DNA from: Ciona savignyi | Lineage: Eukaryota; Chordata; Ascidiacea; Phlebobranchia; Cionidae | Length of the DNA: 64,000 nucleotides | NCBI GenBank assembly: GCA_000149265.1 | Contig: CH003067.1 | Coordinates: 653,260-717,259, forward strand | Direction of reading: 5' to 3' | Shown here: positions 36,201 through 47,847 of the stretch, in pieces | Layout of the letters: the number at the start of each line of letters is the position of its first letter | How positions within the stretch are numbered: position 1 is the stretch's first letter | The notes under the pieces: model-generated | What the model saw: only the letters and a program-made list of their open reading frames with translations | The model's database searches: none | Told to the model about the DNA's origin: nothing | Made by a program: the position numbers and the translations under genes

Positions 36201-39200
36201 ATCCCCTTTGTGTATAGAAACGTTAATAAATAAAGCATTATAGTGATTTGGTAAAAATGAACGTGTAGGGTTTTATCCGAAGGATTATGGTACCGAAACC
36301 TGCCGATAGCTAGTTATTTTCTCATTTGGTTAGGTATCAAGCGGATATCCCCTAACCCAATTGGTTTTTTCGATTGTAATAAAACTAAAGGAAAATTTTA
36401 TTCATATACAACATATTGCAATACCTCCAATTGCGTTTTAGTTAAACAAAATCTATAACAATGTCTCTATAACGTTCATCACATTAAATTATACATATAA
36501 TAACCATCGCTGGAGGAAAGTGTAAATCTGTATATGTGCCGTGTTATAAAGTCCGCAGTGCGGTTGCTAGCCGTTATTCCTTCGCGCACATCGACGGATT
36601 TCCGGATGAAGCTATTTACATTCTAAAATACATTTCATTAGTGAACTGAATTACTGTATAAATAAACACATCTCTTTTACTCAACAAGTGTAAATAAACA
36701 TGGAATGCATAGGTACGAATACGTGATAAAGATGGAAACAAACCGTCTGAGATCGCTGCCACAGATGATATTCGAGAAATATTGTTATGTGAAGAAAAAG
36801 AATTGGAAGGTTTGAATATTTTTTTTTAAACTTTGCAATATGCAGCTGACATTATTTAAACGCAAGACTTACCAACTTCATTTACACTAATGGTGGTTGT
36901 AGTTGCTTCCGAAAAGTGTTTTTGTCATTTTTATCAAAAAATCCTTATTTGGTGTTTCAAATCTTACTATAACGTGCAGTTTTATATTTTTTTGCTACAC
37001 TGTATTCCTATATATCGATACTTTTACCGTCCTGCTAAGAAAAATGACAACCATACAATGAAATGCGAATCTTAAGTTGTTTCTGTAAAATAAATTTCCT
37101 GCCAAATACTAAGCCAAGTGTCCGGTAAGATTTCTTTGCAATATAACAAGTTGTTGCTGTGCAAATATTACAGAACGTACAACACGGCAATCAGGCTCCA
37201 TCACATTGTCTCGAACCTCTTCGCGTACGTCACACAGCTCAGACGACGCCACTGGGAAAGCCCCTACGGTGTTCATGGACGGCATTGGCGGAGGTTATAC
37301 AAGGTATATTTACATTGTCTTTTTAATATATGTACCTCTTAGGGTTAATACGACTTGTTCTAATATGGTCGTCGCTTTTCAGCCGAAGGGTTGCAGATTC
37401 GAAACTGGTCGCTAACTAGTCGGCTTGGGCAAGGCACATAGCGGACATTTTTCGACCCTGATGATTTTCAGGGTTCTATCAATATTAAAAGAACGAATCA
37501 AACATACACAACATACTGTAATAGTTCCGGTAACCGGGGGTGGGCGCAGTACTCTCATGCTAACCCGTGTGACAACGCTTCGTTACGCAATCACATGTAA
37601 ATCTGAAACTGTCCATTTGATAACACCCCTTGTGTTTTCCCATTTATACGGATAAACGAAAATATCCTATTTATCCCAACGCAGTAGAATTATATCAAAA
37701 TATTTCCCATGTACAGTTGGACGGAACAACAAAACCAGTGGAAGGGATCGGGCGGGGACGGGATTATTCATCTCCCGGATAAATCCGACATTGTTGTTCC
37801 CCCGCAGTCTGTTCCATATGGAACAACAGTAAAGGTAACTAACCTTAGCTAGTATCACAGAGATTAGGTTATAAAACATGTTAACGGCCACTTCACCTTT
37901 TCCCCGGTTATACTGCGTGTATTTACTGATTTATTTTAACTGCTGTTGTTTTGCCAAGATTTTCCTACCTCATTTTTACATATATATGTGTTATTCTTCT
38001 TTACTGTAATGAAAGAGCAAAAATAAAACTAAATTTAAATTCTAGCAATGAAGAATAACTCTTTTTATGACTATTTCTTGAAATACAAAATTCGATATTA
38101 ACATTTTCATGCATAATGCTTATTTTTTTACCTTACTTTCGAACCCATTAAGATTTCGTCATTAAAACCTGTTTTATTTAGAAGTCTGTATGTTTATCGG
38201 TCGCGTCAACCTTTCAGCCACACGACTGTACATGCATTATACTTTGAAGCGCGAAGTTCGGGCTAATACTATTACGCCACACTTATCACGATTTTTGCCA
38301 CTTATACGAACTACATACAGAAGTGACTTAAAAACCTGTGTTTGTAGTTAAGCATAACTCCCAGCGAAAAGCATCGCAAAAATATGGAAGTTGAATCACC
38401 GGACGAACTTCCTCAGTTTGACTTCGACCTTTATAACTTTGAAATCGATGTTAAGGTCGATTTACCCGGTAAGAACGAATGTAGTCGATAGGGAATTTGG
38501 GTATGTAAGATTAATAACATTTAAATTGTCACTAATACTCATTTGTTTATGTTTAAAATTGACGACTCGTATAGACATTGTCTAATTTACGGTCTTGGAA
38601 CAAATACTATTATATCTTATGATAACTTGAAGCACACAAAAGTTTTTGTGAATATTTGCATTGTTTTCGATAAATGGGGAGGGTTTCCGGAGGAAATGAA
38701 TATTGGAGTGGAAATAATGCAATACAGTTATGCGAAAGTAGATAATTGAAACAACTTTTCAGGCATGGTAATGGCTGCCCCTTGGATGCTGGATTCGTCC
38801 ACGTCATCGGGTCATTTCTCCCCACCCGTACCTCCGACGCCAGCTTTCACCGGCATGTGCATGGAAGGAAGAAACCGGTGGAAGTCCATCCGCGAGGTGG
38901 CGTGTCAACCAGACGGAGTCGTCGCCCTGCATTTTCGATTATCAAGGGAAAAATCAACTCCACTTACTTATAAGGTTCGTCAAATTTAGTGTTGTTGACC
39001 AGCTTATTCTAAAAACAATATGATTATTCGTAAATTGCCGTTCTAAATAATAGGTAATGATTGTTAATTGTTTTGTTTCTTATAGCATTATGCAAGTGAA
39101 TGTAGTACTAAAATTCCACTTAATGCAACACTGTAAATGTGTTATGCGTGGGTGCAAAATACAAACAGCCCATATGCAACAAACTTTATTTAGAAAATGA

Positions 39201-40006
39201 TAATTTTATATGGTTAGCATAGTCTGTAAGAACGTTTACTGTCAACCGAAAGGAGGTTGGATCTTAACCATATAACGGTTGCCTGCCTATGTGATAACCT
39301 ACTGTGGTTTCCCACCCACGGAGATAAAACATGTAACATCCTATCCTATGCTCGACAATATAAACTATTTTTTTAAAGTCTTCCGTTTAAAACCAATCAC
39401 TGTATATAGGCGCCCCCACCGAAGCAAACTTCGGCCATTGAAGTTGAAGTGACGCGTCCACCACGTGACGAAAGCCCACCAATTAAAATCCACGATTCTC
39501 AATACCTCAATCTCGACGATATCAGTCCAGCGGTGGAGATAGAGAGCAGATCCCCTTCGATGACGTCATCAGACGACGAAAGCGACGAGGATAACGACGA
39601 CAATACGATCTCCATGTACGTGGGAGGAGACTCAATTGAGGAGGAACCTCCCCGTGTTGACGTCATAGACTCGTACGATGACGTATCGGCAACTTTTAAC
39701 AACGACGTCACAGAGGGGAGGATAGATCTGTATGACCGGTTGAACGGACTCGAACTTTACGAACAATCTTACCCGGATGTCCAGGGGGAGGAAGATGTGA
39801 TCCGCTACGATCAACATCCGATCGATCCGGCTCTGGACACGATCCCGGAAGAGCCGAGCACGATCACAGAGTTTTACGACAGCAGCTCATCCGAAGATGA
39901 ACGACGAGTAGATTTTGACGTCACTATGGATGACGTAAACGATTTCGAGACAGTGACGCAGGGGAAGTCGTTCCATAATGCGCCTGCTTTGCAAATTTAT
40001 GATTGA
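33248..40006 (+). CDS. Ankyrin-repeat protein with ZU5-like domain
   Basis: Ten exons with continuous phases: 33248-33464, 34218-34356, 35490-35677, 36042-36115, 36713-36809, 37174-37303, 37717-37834, 38348-38468, 38763-38974, 39410-40006, giving 630 residues. The start MGNNMSPE fits the MGxxxS myristoylation consensus. About six ankyrin repeats follow (residues 10-235), with DGNTALHLAA, GNTPLHVCG and GQTPLHVAAKNGN. A Ser/Arg linker leads to a ZU5-like segment (about 292-361): GDGIIHLPDKSDIVVPP, then VPYGTTVKLSITP. The region at 362-432 is Pro-rich, and the last 200 residues are highly acidic (SSDDESDEDNDDN). The exon 8 acceptor at 38347 was chosen because only it keeps the frame across the ZU5 part. 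Together these suggest a membrane-tethered cytoplasmic scaffold; that is inference. I cannot name an orthologue. The acidic tail has several TGACGTCA-like bases in its codons. Confidence 0.8.
33858..34110 (+). repeat. SINE copy in ankyrin gene intron 1
   Basis: It runs from GTCGCTAGCTAGTCGG through GTGTCCTTGGGCAAGGCAC and CCGACGGTGGGCGCGAGG to a TATCC-type tail at 34080-34105. Confidence 0.8.
34393..34622 (+). repeat. Second copy of the promoter-side block, in intron 2
   Basis: It matches 32669-32805 and 33059-33141, including CACTGGTCTAAATAACAT, AAGTGCATCGATT and GAGCAGGTTATAAATAGACAAC. It lacks the SINE. It could act as an internal promoter, which is inference. Confidence 0.75.
34925..35040 (+). 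repeat. Fragment related to the Mutator-like MITE interior
   Basis: CTTTAGGGTTAG, GGGATTAGTGTTTGGAGCAG and GGGTTAGAATTAG match the interior of the elements at 26993, 46715 and 52082. Ends are not preserved. Confidence 0.5.
35825..35840 (+). repeat. Homopolymer of 16 C
   Basis: Uninterrupted C run in intron 3 of the ankyrin gene. Length is likely polymorphic or affected by sequencing error. Confidence 0.9.
36295..36450 (+). repeat. Degenerate SINE copy
   Basis: CGATAGCTAGTTATTTTC, GGTATCAAGCGGATATCCCC and ACAACATATTGCAATACC match a diverged head and core. It lies in intron 4 of the ankyrin gene. Confidence 0.5.
37375..37680 (+). repeat. SINE copy in ankyrin gene intron 6
   Basis: The B-box region GGTTGCAGATTCGAAACTGG, the core, and the tail GAAAATATCCTATTTATCC are present. 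It ends about 40 bases before exon 7. Confidence 0.75.
38199..38228 (-). repeat. tRNA-derived fragment (A-box half)
   Basis: The reverse complement contains GTCGTGTGGCTGAAAGG, a tRNA D-arm-like segment. It matches a related fragment at 40459-40487. No full tRNA is present. Confidence 0.45.
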
Positions 40007-40140
40007 GCTGATATAGCTTACTGTTTAAACGAGCCGTTTATGGCATTGGGCCGAAGTGGGTGAAAAAGAATGTCTCTCCTTTTTTTAACCGCCAAGTTTC
40101 TAATCCATGTAATCGTCGCAAATACCGTTTTTGTTTAGCA

Positions 40141-40442
40141 GTGCCGCCCCGTTGGTCTAACGGTGAAGTGCGTCGCCTTTCAATCGAAAGGTTGCAGGTG
40201 CGAAATTGGTCGCTAGCTAATCGGTTGTGTCCTTGGGCAAGGCACTTTACGGGCATTGCCTGAACCCAGCGGATTAATGGGTTCTACCTAATTGAAGGAA
40301 CGTGTCTATCATATATAACACACTGCAATAGCTCCGGAAACCCGACGATGGGCGCGAGGTGATCTGACGATTGCCCGTGTGTTAACCCCCATTTTCCCAT
40401 TCACGGGGATAAAGATGAATATCCTATCCGCATATCCTATCC
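40141..40442 (+). repeat. SINE copy with intact A box
   Basis: TGGTCTAACGG at 40153-40163 is a perfect RNA polymerase III A box. GTGTCCTTGGGCAAGGCAC, the core and the tail CCTATCCGCATATCCTATCC follow. This copy shows the tRNA-derived head most clearly. Confidence 0.85.
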
Positions 40443-40458
40443 AGTGGGTATATGTAAC

Positions 40459-40487
40459 GGTCGCTTTAACCATTCGGCCACACGACC
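40459..40487 (-). repeat. tRNA-Ser/Leu-like fragment
   Basis: The reverse complement GTGTGGCCGAATGGTTAAAG is a class II tRNA A-box and D-arm sequence. No T-arm or acceptor is found nearby in the right place, so it is a fragment of a second tRNA-derived repeat. Confidence 0.5.
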
Positions 40488-41478
40488 GTGCATGTGTCTC
40501 GTTTATGCAGGTGAACATCACGACACGTTTCTTTGCGCCTCAAACTGACTGATGTAATTTCTTGTACAGCTTAAATCAAAACTGTAATTTGTAAATACCT
40601 GAAGGCATGATGAATTTTGCACAAATCGTTTAACTTTTCATGCGTCTAGTTTACGATAATATGTTCAATGTAAAACCCCTTTTTATCAACACTTTTTGGT
40701 ATTCGTTGCAATAGTGTTTGTAGTCACATTAAAGTCATTCGAAAAAAGCTGTTGTTTTGAATTCTCGTTATTCCACTCCTATGTAATTGAATAGCACACA
40801 ACAAAAGCTTAACCGACTTGGTGTTTCGTTTCATTAATTAGCTGTACCTTTTGTTAATATATGAAGTGGACCGATTTGTAAGTAGTCCTATATACGTCGT
40901 ACGTATTTGATGGATGACAATATAGTGATGAGAATATTTAAGCTATTCGTCGGTCTATGTAGTTTCCATGTAGATGCGTAGACTGCCTATAGTTGTTGTT
41001 ATTTATAATAATAATAATAATAAAAGTCAACGGTAGTTACGACAGATAAGTGCTAGATTTTCCTTGTTTGTGGGACGTTGGATGGATCAATTTCTACTAT
41101 ATTATATATATGTGTTTAAATATAGAAATTCTCTCTTTTACGTATAATTAAAAAAAGTTTGGACAACGTCTAGTCTTAGATCCTAAAGACAAACTTCGCA
41201 CCTGCATCCTAACTTATGTGCTTAATAGAATGTAAACCTATAATAAAAAATAGTTTGGGATATAGCGACCATAGTATAATATACCAAAGACAAAATTCGC
41301 ATCAGCATTCTAACAAAATAGTTTAGTTAATTTTTTCGCTCCCACATCAAAGAAAAGTAGTATTGTTATTTTAAGTAAAGGAGATAGGACAACAAAACAC
41401 AATTTTAGTAGTTTAATATATGACAATATGCCCTGCAATACAATTCAATTTATTTTGGTTTTACGCTAGTCCAGAAAA

Positions 41479-43157
41479 ATGTCGGATGATAAGTTGTCGG
41501 AAGAGGAGCAGGTTGTGTTCACTGAGGCGTTCAAGAAGTTTGATCCGGAAGGAAGCAACTCCATATCGGTGGATGACCTGGGGAGTGTCCTTCGAGCTGC
41601 AGGACAAGCCCCGACGGAATCCGAAGTTGAAGATTTTAAGAAGGTATCTGGTTTTGATCATTATGAGGAAAATGTCATATGGAACGCTCTATTTTTTATA
41701 GGGAGCAAAACGATATGTCGTACTTTTTTCCCGATAATATACACACAGTCGAATTAAGACGAAGCAACTTAAGTAGTTGCTGTAATTTGTGTAAAAACAG
41801 TTACAGACTATACGCGTATTGGACCTGTACGTTTGTTGTTTTAGTCACGTCCGTTTTTTTTCTTCCTTAACATTTAAATTCAATATGATATTACGACTAG
41901 AATACTTATAGGGAGTTTTTATCGTGGAAGCCTTAATTTTAGTATGACCTGTGTGACCGTGCGAATAGAAAATTTTATGAAGCAAAAATGTAACAAACTA
42001 AGTAATTCTCGATTTAGCATCTTGCCTTTTAGGTCACATTACTTTGTGTCCACCGTCGGGTTAGCAAAGCTATTGTTGTATGTTAAATGACATCGGTACA
42101 GTTTTCCTTACACTGGATTTAAGCAGACACAAGCGACTAGCGTCCGGCTGGTTTCGAATAGACCACCTTTGGTCTGACGTTTCGCTGCGTAATCGATGAA
42201 CTGTTAAACCGGATAATACCCTCGCCATTTATTTTAACATCCCCCGATGACAAAATATTCATCACAGGAGCTCGATCCAAAAAACACCGGCGAAGTAGCG
42301 TTCAAAGACTTGATGGACTTGTATGCAAGGATCATGAAAAGCACGCTTGAAATGGACGACGAATTAACCGATGCTTTCAAGTAATTAATCGAATATCGTA
42401 TTGTGTTAACAGGCCGCTATGCTTGGGCACCTAGAATAGGATATTTATTTTTTATTGGGCAGGGTATTTCACTTAATCCTAGTGGAGAGATGGGCCGAAA
42501 AGTAACAATTGCAATGTTTTTAACATCCAACTATTAGTATCCGAACGATAACGTAATAATGTCATGAACTGATAAACCTACTATATTGTATCAAAGTGGA
42601 GTTGCGAAAAATTTTTCTTTTTTAAATTGCTATATATATATATATATAGCAATTTCCCCACTGAAAGGCTAACTAAACCAAAAAGAGTATAACAACATAG
42701 TATCTTTGGTTAAACTATATACAGTAATTCTCCTTTACAAGTCTAGCTTGACACTCAGGTATATTTATTACATTGAAGCGTTTCCGGCCAAAAGTTTTTC
42801 TTCAATTTTAGCTGTCCGCAAACACAAAGGGTTAAGTATCCTTGTACTAGTTAAGCTAGTTTCCACTTTTCGTTTCACCAGTTTTGAGCCCTTATTATTC
42901 TGTACCTTTATATAAGCAACATTGAGTAAAAGCATTTAATAAACTTAACAGACCACGTTTAACTGCACAGGGTCTTCGACAAAGACCTAAAAGGTTACAT
43001 TACGGCAGCTGATCTACGTCATCATATGACGACATTAGGAGAAAAGCTGTCACCCGAGGAAGTAGATGAGATGATAAAAGACGCCGATATTAACGGAGAT
43101 GGAAAAATCAACTACACTGAATTCTGCTTCTCGATAATACATGATAACACAAACTAG
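41479..43157 (+). CDS. Calmodulin-like EF-hand protein
   Basis: Three exons: 41479-41643, 42268-42380, 42971-43157, giving 154 residues, about calmodulin length. Four EF hands are recognisable. Loop 4 ([12 protein letters not shown]) is canonical. Loops 1 ([12 protein letters not shown]), 2 ([12 protein letters not shown]) and 3 ([12 protein letters not shown]) have Asp instead of Glu at position 12 and lack other ligands. Only the fourth site is expected to bind calcium well. The family includes calmodulin-like proteins, troponin C and myosin light chains; I cannot choose between them. A splice acceptor (GTCCAG) ends four bases before the ATG. The protein is likely cytosolic; no signal peptide is seen. 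Confidence 0.88.
42030..42210 (-). repeat. SINE fragment in calmodulin-like intron
   Basis: TTTGTGTCCACCGTCGGGTTAG, AAGCTATTGTTGTATG and GTTTCGAATAG match a diverged, shortened copy. Confidence 0.55.
42624..42655. repeat. Perfect palindrome with TA-rich centre
   Basis: AAATTGC, then alternating TA, then GCAATTT reads the same on both strands. It can form a cruciform or hairpin. It lies in intron 2 of the calmodulin-like gene. Confidence 0.8.
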
Positions 43158-43587
43158 GATACCATATACCTACTTTTTTTTATTTCAATGCACATAGCAT
43201 ATATTTTTATTCGGAAACAAGTTGTAGAAAAGAGTCCTTGACTTATCGTTGGGGATTATTTAATGGCATTTTTTAGGATTTATACATAATTTAACCTTGG
43301 CGTCTTTCGTTCAACCTTTATTTTTGCACTTCATTTTTTATTAAAAGCAAATGTTAAGCACTGTGTTATTAAGTCCAAAATATGGCGATTGACCTGTTTT
43401 GCTATCCATCAGTTTCCTTTTTCTATATTGGTTTGATTTTTTCCCACAAAAGCTAGGCGAATAAAAGAGTCACTGTAAATGTTCCGAACGTGTTCAACAT
43501 AAATCCCGTCCACAAGCTTTCGTAGTTATTACATGTGCTGTAGCCCGGACAGAAATACTCGTATTGATACTTTGTTCCGAATCCTCA

Positions 43588-43687
43588 NNNNNNNNNNNNN
43601 NNNNNNNNNNNNNNNNNNNNNNNNNNNNNNNNNNNNNNNNNNNNNNNNNNNNNNNNNNNNNNNNNNNNNNNNNNNNNNNNNNNNNNN
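43588..43687. other. Assembly gap (100 N)
   Basis: The run is exactly 100 N, which is a usual placeholder for unknown size. Sequence on either side is not obviously continuous. Confidence 0.95.
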
Positions 43688-44504
43688 CCATATTTATATA
43701 AATCGGTGGAACTTGTTATTCTACCAAACGACCCTTCGCTAATCTCATTTTATGCAACTTGACGGTTAGAGAAGCATATAATAATCTGCATTTTGTCCAT
43801 TTTTGCACAGTTTATTGCATTTTGTCAGGTTGAATTTTTTTACAAACACAACTTGACATTATTTACAACTTATATAATAACGAAATAGAGAGAAAGAGTA
43901 CGAATTCAAAAATACATCATGACAGGCTCGACCATTTCAAGTGATGTTTTTTTAGATTGTTGCGCTTTAATGCTATCCTAATACTTTTAAATCTTTTAAT
44001 TTGATTAACAAGTATGATATAGATCAATATATTTGGTTTCTAGTTTTGAAATTTACATTGTTAAATGCGTGTGATAACCCACGTTTCCTTTGCCGCTCAC
44101 TGGGATAAACATCGATATCCTATTCTAATCTTGCAATTAAAAGTGCCGTCGATGAATATCACCTCCGTAAGCTGGCAACCCTTTCCCTATGAATCAGCTC
44201 GTCGTTATGCAAAAGGCACCCTTTTCTTTTTGTTAACTGATTACCCCTTGAATATTATAATACTGTACAGTTAACCAGAGAACAATTGGGTAAAATACAA
44301 AACATTCATCGTTATTCTAAAACTTTAATAAGCGGTGAACATGAGGTATTCCCGGGAATGACTGTCAAAAACTGGCTAGACTGTTGTTTTTCAACAAGGC
44401 GGGTAGGACATCGGCTATATTCATGGGATTATTAGGTTGTACTAAAAGCTAAAGAAAAGTTTTAGGAATACAACCTACAGCACATTGCAAAATCACGGTT
44501 ACCT

Positions 44505-44810
44505 AAAGAAAAGCATATTCATGTTTATCTCCCTGTGTGGGAAAACCAAGGGGGTTAACACACGGGCAATTGTTAGATCATCTCGCGCCCACCGTCGGGT
44601 TACCGGCGCTATTGCAGTGAGTTGTGTGTGATTTACATGTTCCTTCAAATTAGCAGAACCCATTAATTCCAGTGGGTTCGGGCAATGTCCGTTAAGTGCC
44701 TTGCCCAAGGACACAACCGACTAGCTATAGGCCAGTTTCGCTTCTGCAACCGTTCGGCTGAAAGGCGACGCACGAAACCACTAGACTAAACTGTCGGACA
44801 AAAGGTCTGT
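44505..44810 (-). repeat. SINE copy, near full length
   Basis: ACACGGGCAATTGTTAGATC, GCCCACCGTCGGGTTACCGG, GTGCCTTGCCCAAGGACAC and AGGCGACGCACGAAACC are all present in order. Confidence 0.8.
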
Positions 44811-45237
44811 AGAGATAACTTTCCTTGTTCGTTAACGTACATAAATCATGGGTGCTAAGTTTGTTTCCACACAATAAACATAATTTATTCGCGAACTGTT
44901 TCATTACACATTAGTTTTAAGCAAGTTATGTTTGTAGATATATATGTAATTAAAGTAAAAATATGACCAAAAAGAAGCTGAACTTAACTTGATATGTTAC
45001 AGTTAATGTCCTAATTATGTTTATTTTTCAGTTTGTTTAGTTGTACTAATTATGATCTGAATGAATAAAAACATTTGACCACTAAATCCATTTTTAAGAT
45101 GCAAATTTAATTTTTACCAAGATTTGTTGGTTCCAAATTGAAATTAAATAATAGAGGAGTTATAAACAATTTATTGAATAAATTAAAAAAAATATTTTAC
45201 AAAAAGGTAGATAAAAATGCCAGAATGGACGCATCCC

Positions 45238-45243
45238 TTTATT
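45238..45243 (-). terminator. pfdn6: Poly(A) signal, prefoldin 6
   Basis: AATAAA on the minus strand, about 175 bases after the stop. Confidence 0.4.
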
Positions 45244-45418
45244 TTGTTTCTGGTGTGCAAAAACGACAGCTAGATGGGCGGAGTTAGGCCCCAGAAACCT
45301 GTGATTTACGGTATGTGTATTTGACAAATTTCAACAAAAATCGCTTAAAACACAAAGTACGATAATCGGATAATGTTACTACAATCTACAACGGTTGAAT
45401 TTAAAAATGTTCATAAAC

Positions 45419-47634
45419 TCATCCCTGAGCAGCTGCAGCAACTTTTGATTGGATTTTTGAGAGACTTTCTTTATGTTTGGCCTGTTTTTTTTCAAGGTCT
45501 TCTATTGAGGATTCTTGCCTTTTAATTTCAGCGCCAATATATTCAATTCTTTTCGCAACCGTTCCTTTGGCTTCGTCTACGTCTTGTTTCACTAGAACTG
45601 GACCAGTGAGTTTGTAGACATTCGAATCTGGCTGCAAGTAATATATAATTTATTTTATACGCATTTTGTTATTGTACTATAGCAGGATGTTTCATGGCCA
45701 TGTTTGGTTTATTAATTATCATAAAATATAACTTTTACATTTAATATTGTTTGTTGGGTATAGTTTTTTTTCACTAGCTGCAATAGATTAAAAATTAAAT
45801 TTATAGTGTTAATCTAATAATTATTATGCTTTTTATCTCTGTGAATAAGAAAACGTAATAATTATTATGAATTTTATCTCGGTAATTAAGAAAACGCAAG
45901 GGATGTTAACAATCTCGTAATCACTAGATTACCTTACAGCTCACATCCACTGTTGGGTTACCGGAGCTATTTCACTGTGTTGGGTATGATTGAGACACTT
46001 CTTTAATTCGGTAGAACTCATTATTCCACTGAGTTCAGGCAATGCCTTGCCCATAAACACAACCGATTAGCTAGCGACCTATTTCAAACCTGCTAGACTT
46101 CGGCTGAAAGGCAACTCACTAACCTACCAAGTTATTCGATAAGACATTTTTTTACGGTTTCCATATGATAACTTAAACCCACTGTAACAAACAACCTGTC
46201 TAGTTGTACTTTAATAAGTTTGTTGAGATTCCTTAATCTAAATCAGGTTGATTCTCAACTTATTACAGCTTTAAAAATTTCCAATTACTTCGATTGGCAT
46301 TCTATCATTTTTTTTCTTAAAATAAACTTATAACGCTTCTTATGTTAACAGCAGGGATTATCTTGATTTTGGAAGGAAAATTAGTATGAGAAGTATGGCA
46401 AATGTACCCCTAAGATTTTTTGTTGCCCATTGTTCAGGTCTACAGTGGTTGTAAACAATTTAAAACATTGTTTTATTAACATGGTTGATGCATTTTTTAA
46501 TTCAAGAAAATAAATTGATTATAAATTGGTTAGAATATCTACACACACATATATATTTATATGCATTTGAAGAAAAATATAATGATATACAACATGAATA
46601 CTAATTGGTGCGAGTGCGACCGACAACCTTCATGAGTTAGTGCGTTGACATTCAGCCAAACGGTTGCAGGTTCGAAACTGGTTGCTAGCTAGTTGGTTGT
46701 GTCCTTGCGCAAGGCGGTACCTCTAAATACTACAGGACCGCTTGGAGCGCATGAATCGCTTAAATCGCTTGGATCGCTTACTATACTTCGTAATTACAAA
46801 AGCCGTGATAATAATGTTAGGGTTGGGTTAAAGTTAGTTCTGGGGTTGAGATTAGTGTTTGGGACAGGGGTTAGAATTACTTTCCATAGCAATCTAAGTG
46901 ATCCAAGCGATCCAAGCGCTCCAAGCGGTCCTCGTAGTATTTAGAGGCAGCCCTGCGCAAGGCACTTAGCAGACATTGTCTGAACCAAGTTTTGAGTAAT
47001 TCTACTAGCTCCGGTTGGTAGGTGCAAGGTAATCTGATGATTATGGTTATGTTAACACCCCCTGTGTTTTCTCATTCACAATAAACATTAATATTTTATT
47101 CTAATATTCTTTTATCTATTATAAGGTTGACTTTAAACCAATATAGCATAAAAAAAGATTTGGAATAAATATAAGTGCTTTTCCAATGTTCCAGAATGCG
47201 AACAAAATTACCCACTTCCTTTTAACACACTTGGTCATGATTTATTGACCTCAAGGCACTAAAACTTTCATTGAATTGTCCATTTTTTTAGACCACCAAT
47301 ATAAACATAACTTTAATTAACAAGGTGCAATCTGAAAAGCATGGCAGTTTATGACAATTCTTTAATACATTTTTGATTTTTTATTGGAGGATTTTTATTA
47401 TTTTGTTTCTGCATAATATCCCATGCTTTTCTGACTGGGTTATATCAGATTTGACATAAATAAAAATCAAACCTCTAAAAATTCTAGCTCATCTTTTACA
47501 ACGTTATTTTCAGTCAATTGAACTTCAAGTTTTTGTCGTAAATCCGAAGCTTTTTGAATTTCTTTCTGGATTTTTTGAATTTCATCATATTCAGTTTGAA
47601 ATTCTTCACGAACTTGTTTGTCAACAGCAGTCAT
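45419..47634 (-). CDS. pfdn6: Prefoldin subunit 6
   Basis: Two exons on the minus strand, 47634-47473 and 45631-45419, give 124 residues, near the usual 125-130. The N-terminal helix has SDLRQKLEVQLTENNVVK. The central beta hairpin is VYKLTGPVLVKQDVDEAKG. The C-terminal helix is RIEYIGAEIKRQE and onward. This is the standard beta-type prefoldin fold: two coiled-coil helices joined by a hairpin. Prefoldin is a cytosolic hexamer that hands unfolded actin and tubulin to the CCT chaperonin. The single intron of 1841 bases contains two SINEs, one carrying a nested transposon. The start lies 279 bases downstream of the S12 stop on the same strand. Confidence 0.95.
45885..46145 (-). repeat. SINE copy in pfdn6 intron
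   Basis: GGGTTACCGGAGCTATTTC, GCTAGCGACCTATTTC and GAAAGGCAACTCACTAACC. It is moderately diverged. Confidence 0.7.
46615..47110 (+). repeat. SINE copy split by a nested transposon
   Basis: The head with the B box GGTTCGAAACTGG (46669-46681) lies left of 46715. The core and tail resume at 46954 with TGCGCAAGGCACTTAGC. The 9 bases TGCGCAAGG are repeated on both sides of the insert. Confidence 0.85.
46715..46953. mobile_element. Mutator-like MITE nested in a SINE
   Basis: The ends CGGTACCTCTAAATACTACA and the complement of TAGTATTTAGAGGCAGCCC are inverted repeats. The target duplication TGCGCAAGG (46706-46714 and 46954-46962) is perfect. The interior has repeated CCAAGCG units and TTAGGGTT tracts. 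There is no coding capacity. Confidence 0.85.
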
Positions 47635-47847
47635 TGTTACAAAACAAGGGATATTACCTAATCATTAAAACACCTGAAGTTATATTTATTAACATGTGTA
47701 TTCCTGTGAGTGATACTGCTCCAGTATATCAAGAATGATTAATGTAAATTAACGCTAACATTATATAGGCATCCTGCTTTATATAGACACATCTGCCTCA
47801 AATTAACACACCATAAATCAATAACACAAGAATCCTTCGCAGGTTAA

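Larger units (their letters stand above)
40007..41478. other. Intergenic region before the calmodulin-like gene
   Basis: It contains a SINE (40141-40442), a tRNA-like fragment (40459-40487) and a TAA microsatellite near 41002-41021. Diverged direct repeats of about 32 bases lie near 41188 and 41282. No gene is supported. Confidence 0.5.
43158..45418. other. Intergenic region between plus and minus gene blocks
   Basis: It holds an AATAAA at 43460 for the calmodulin-like gene, a 100-N gap, a SINE at 44505-44810, and poly(A) signals of prefoldin 6 on the minus strand (complement at 45238-45243). This is a convergent region. No other gene is supported. Confidence 0.5.

Noticed and set aside
38165..38347. 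Possible extra coding exon between ZU5 exons
   Set aside because: The open frame there comes from a tRNA-derived repeat. The acceptor at 38347 joins exon 7 to exon 8 in frame without it.
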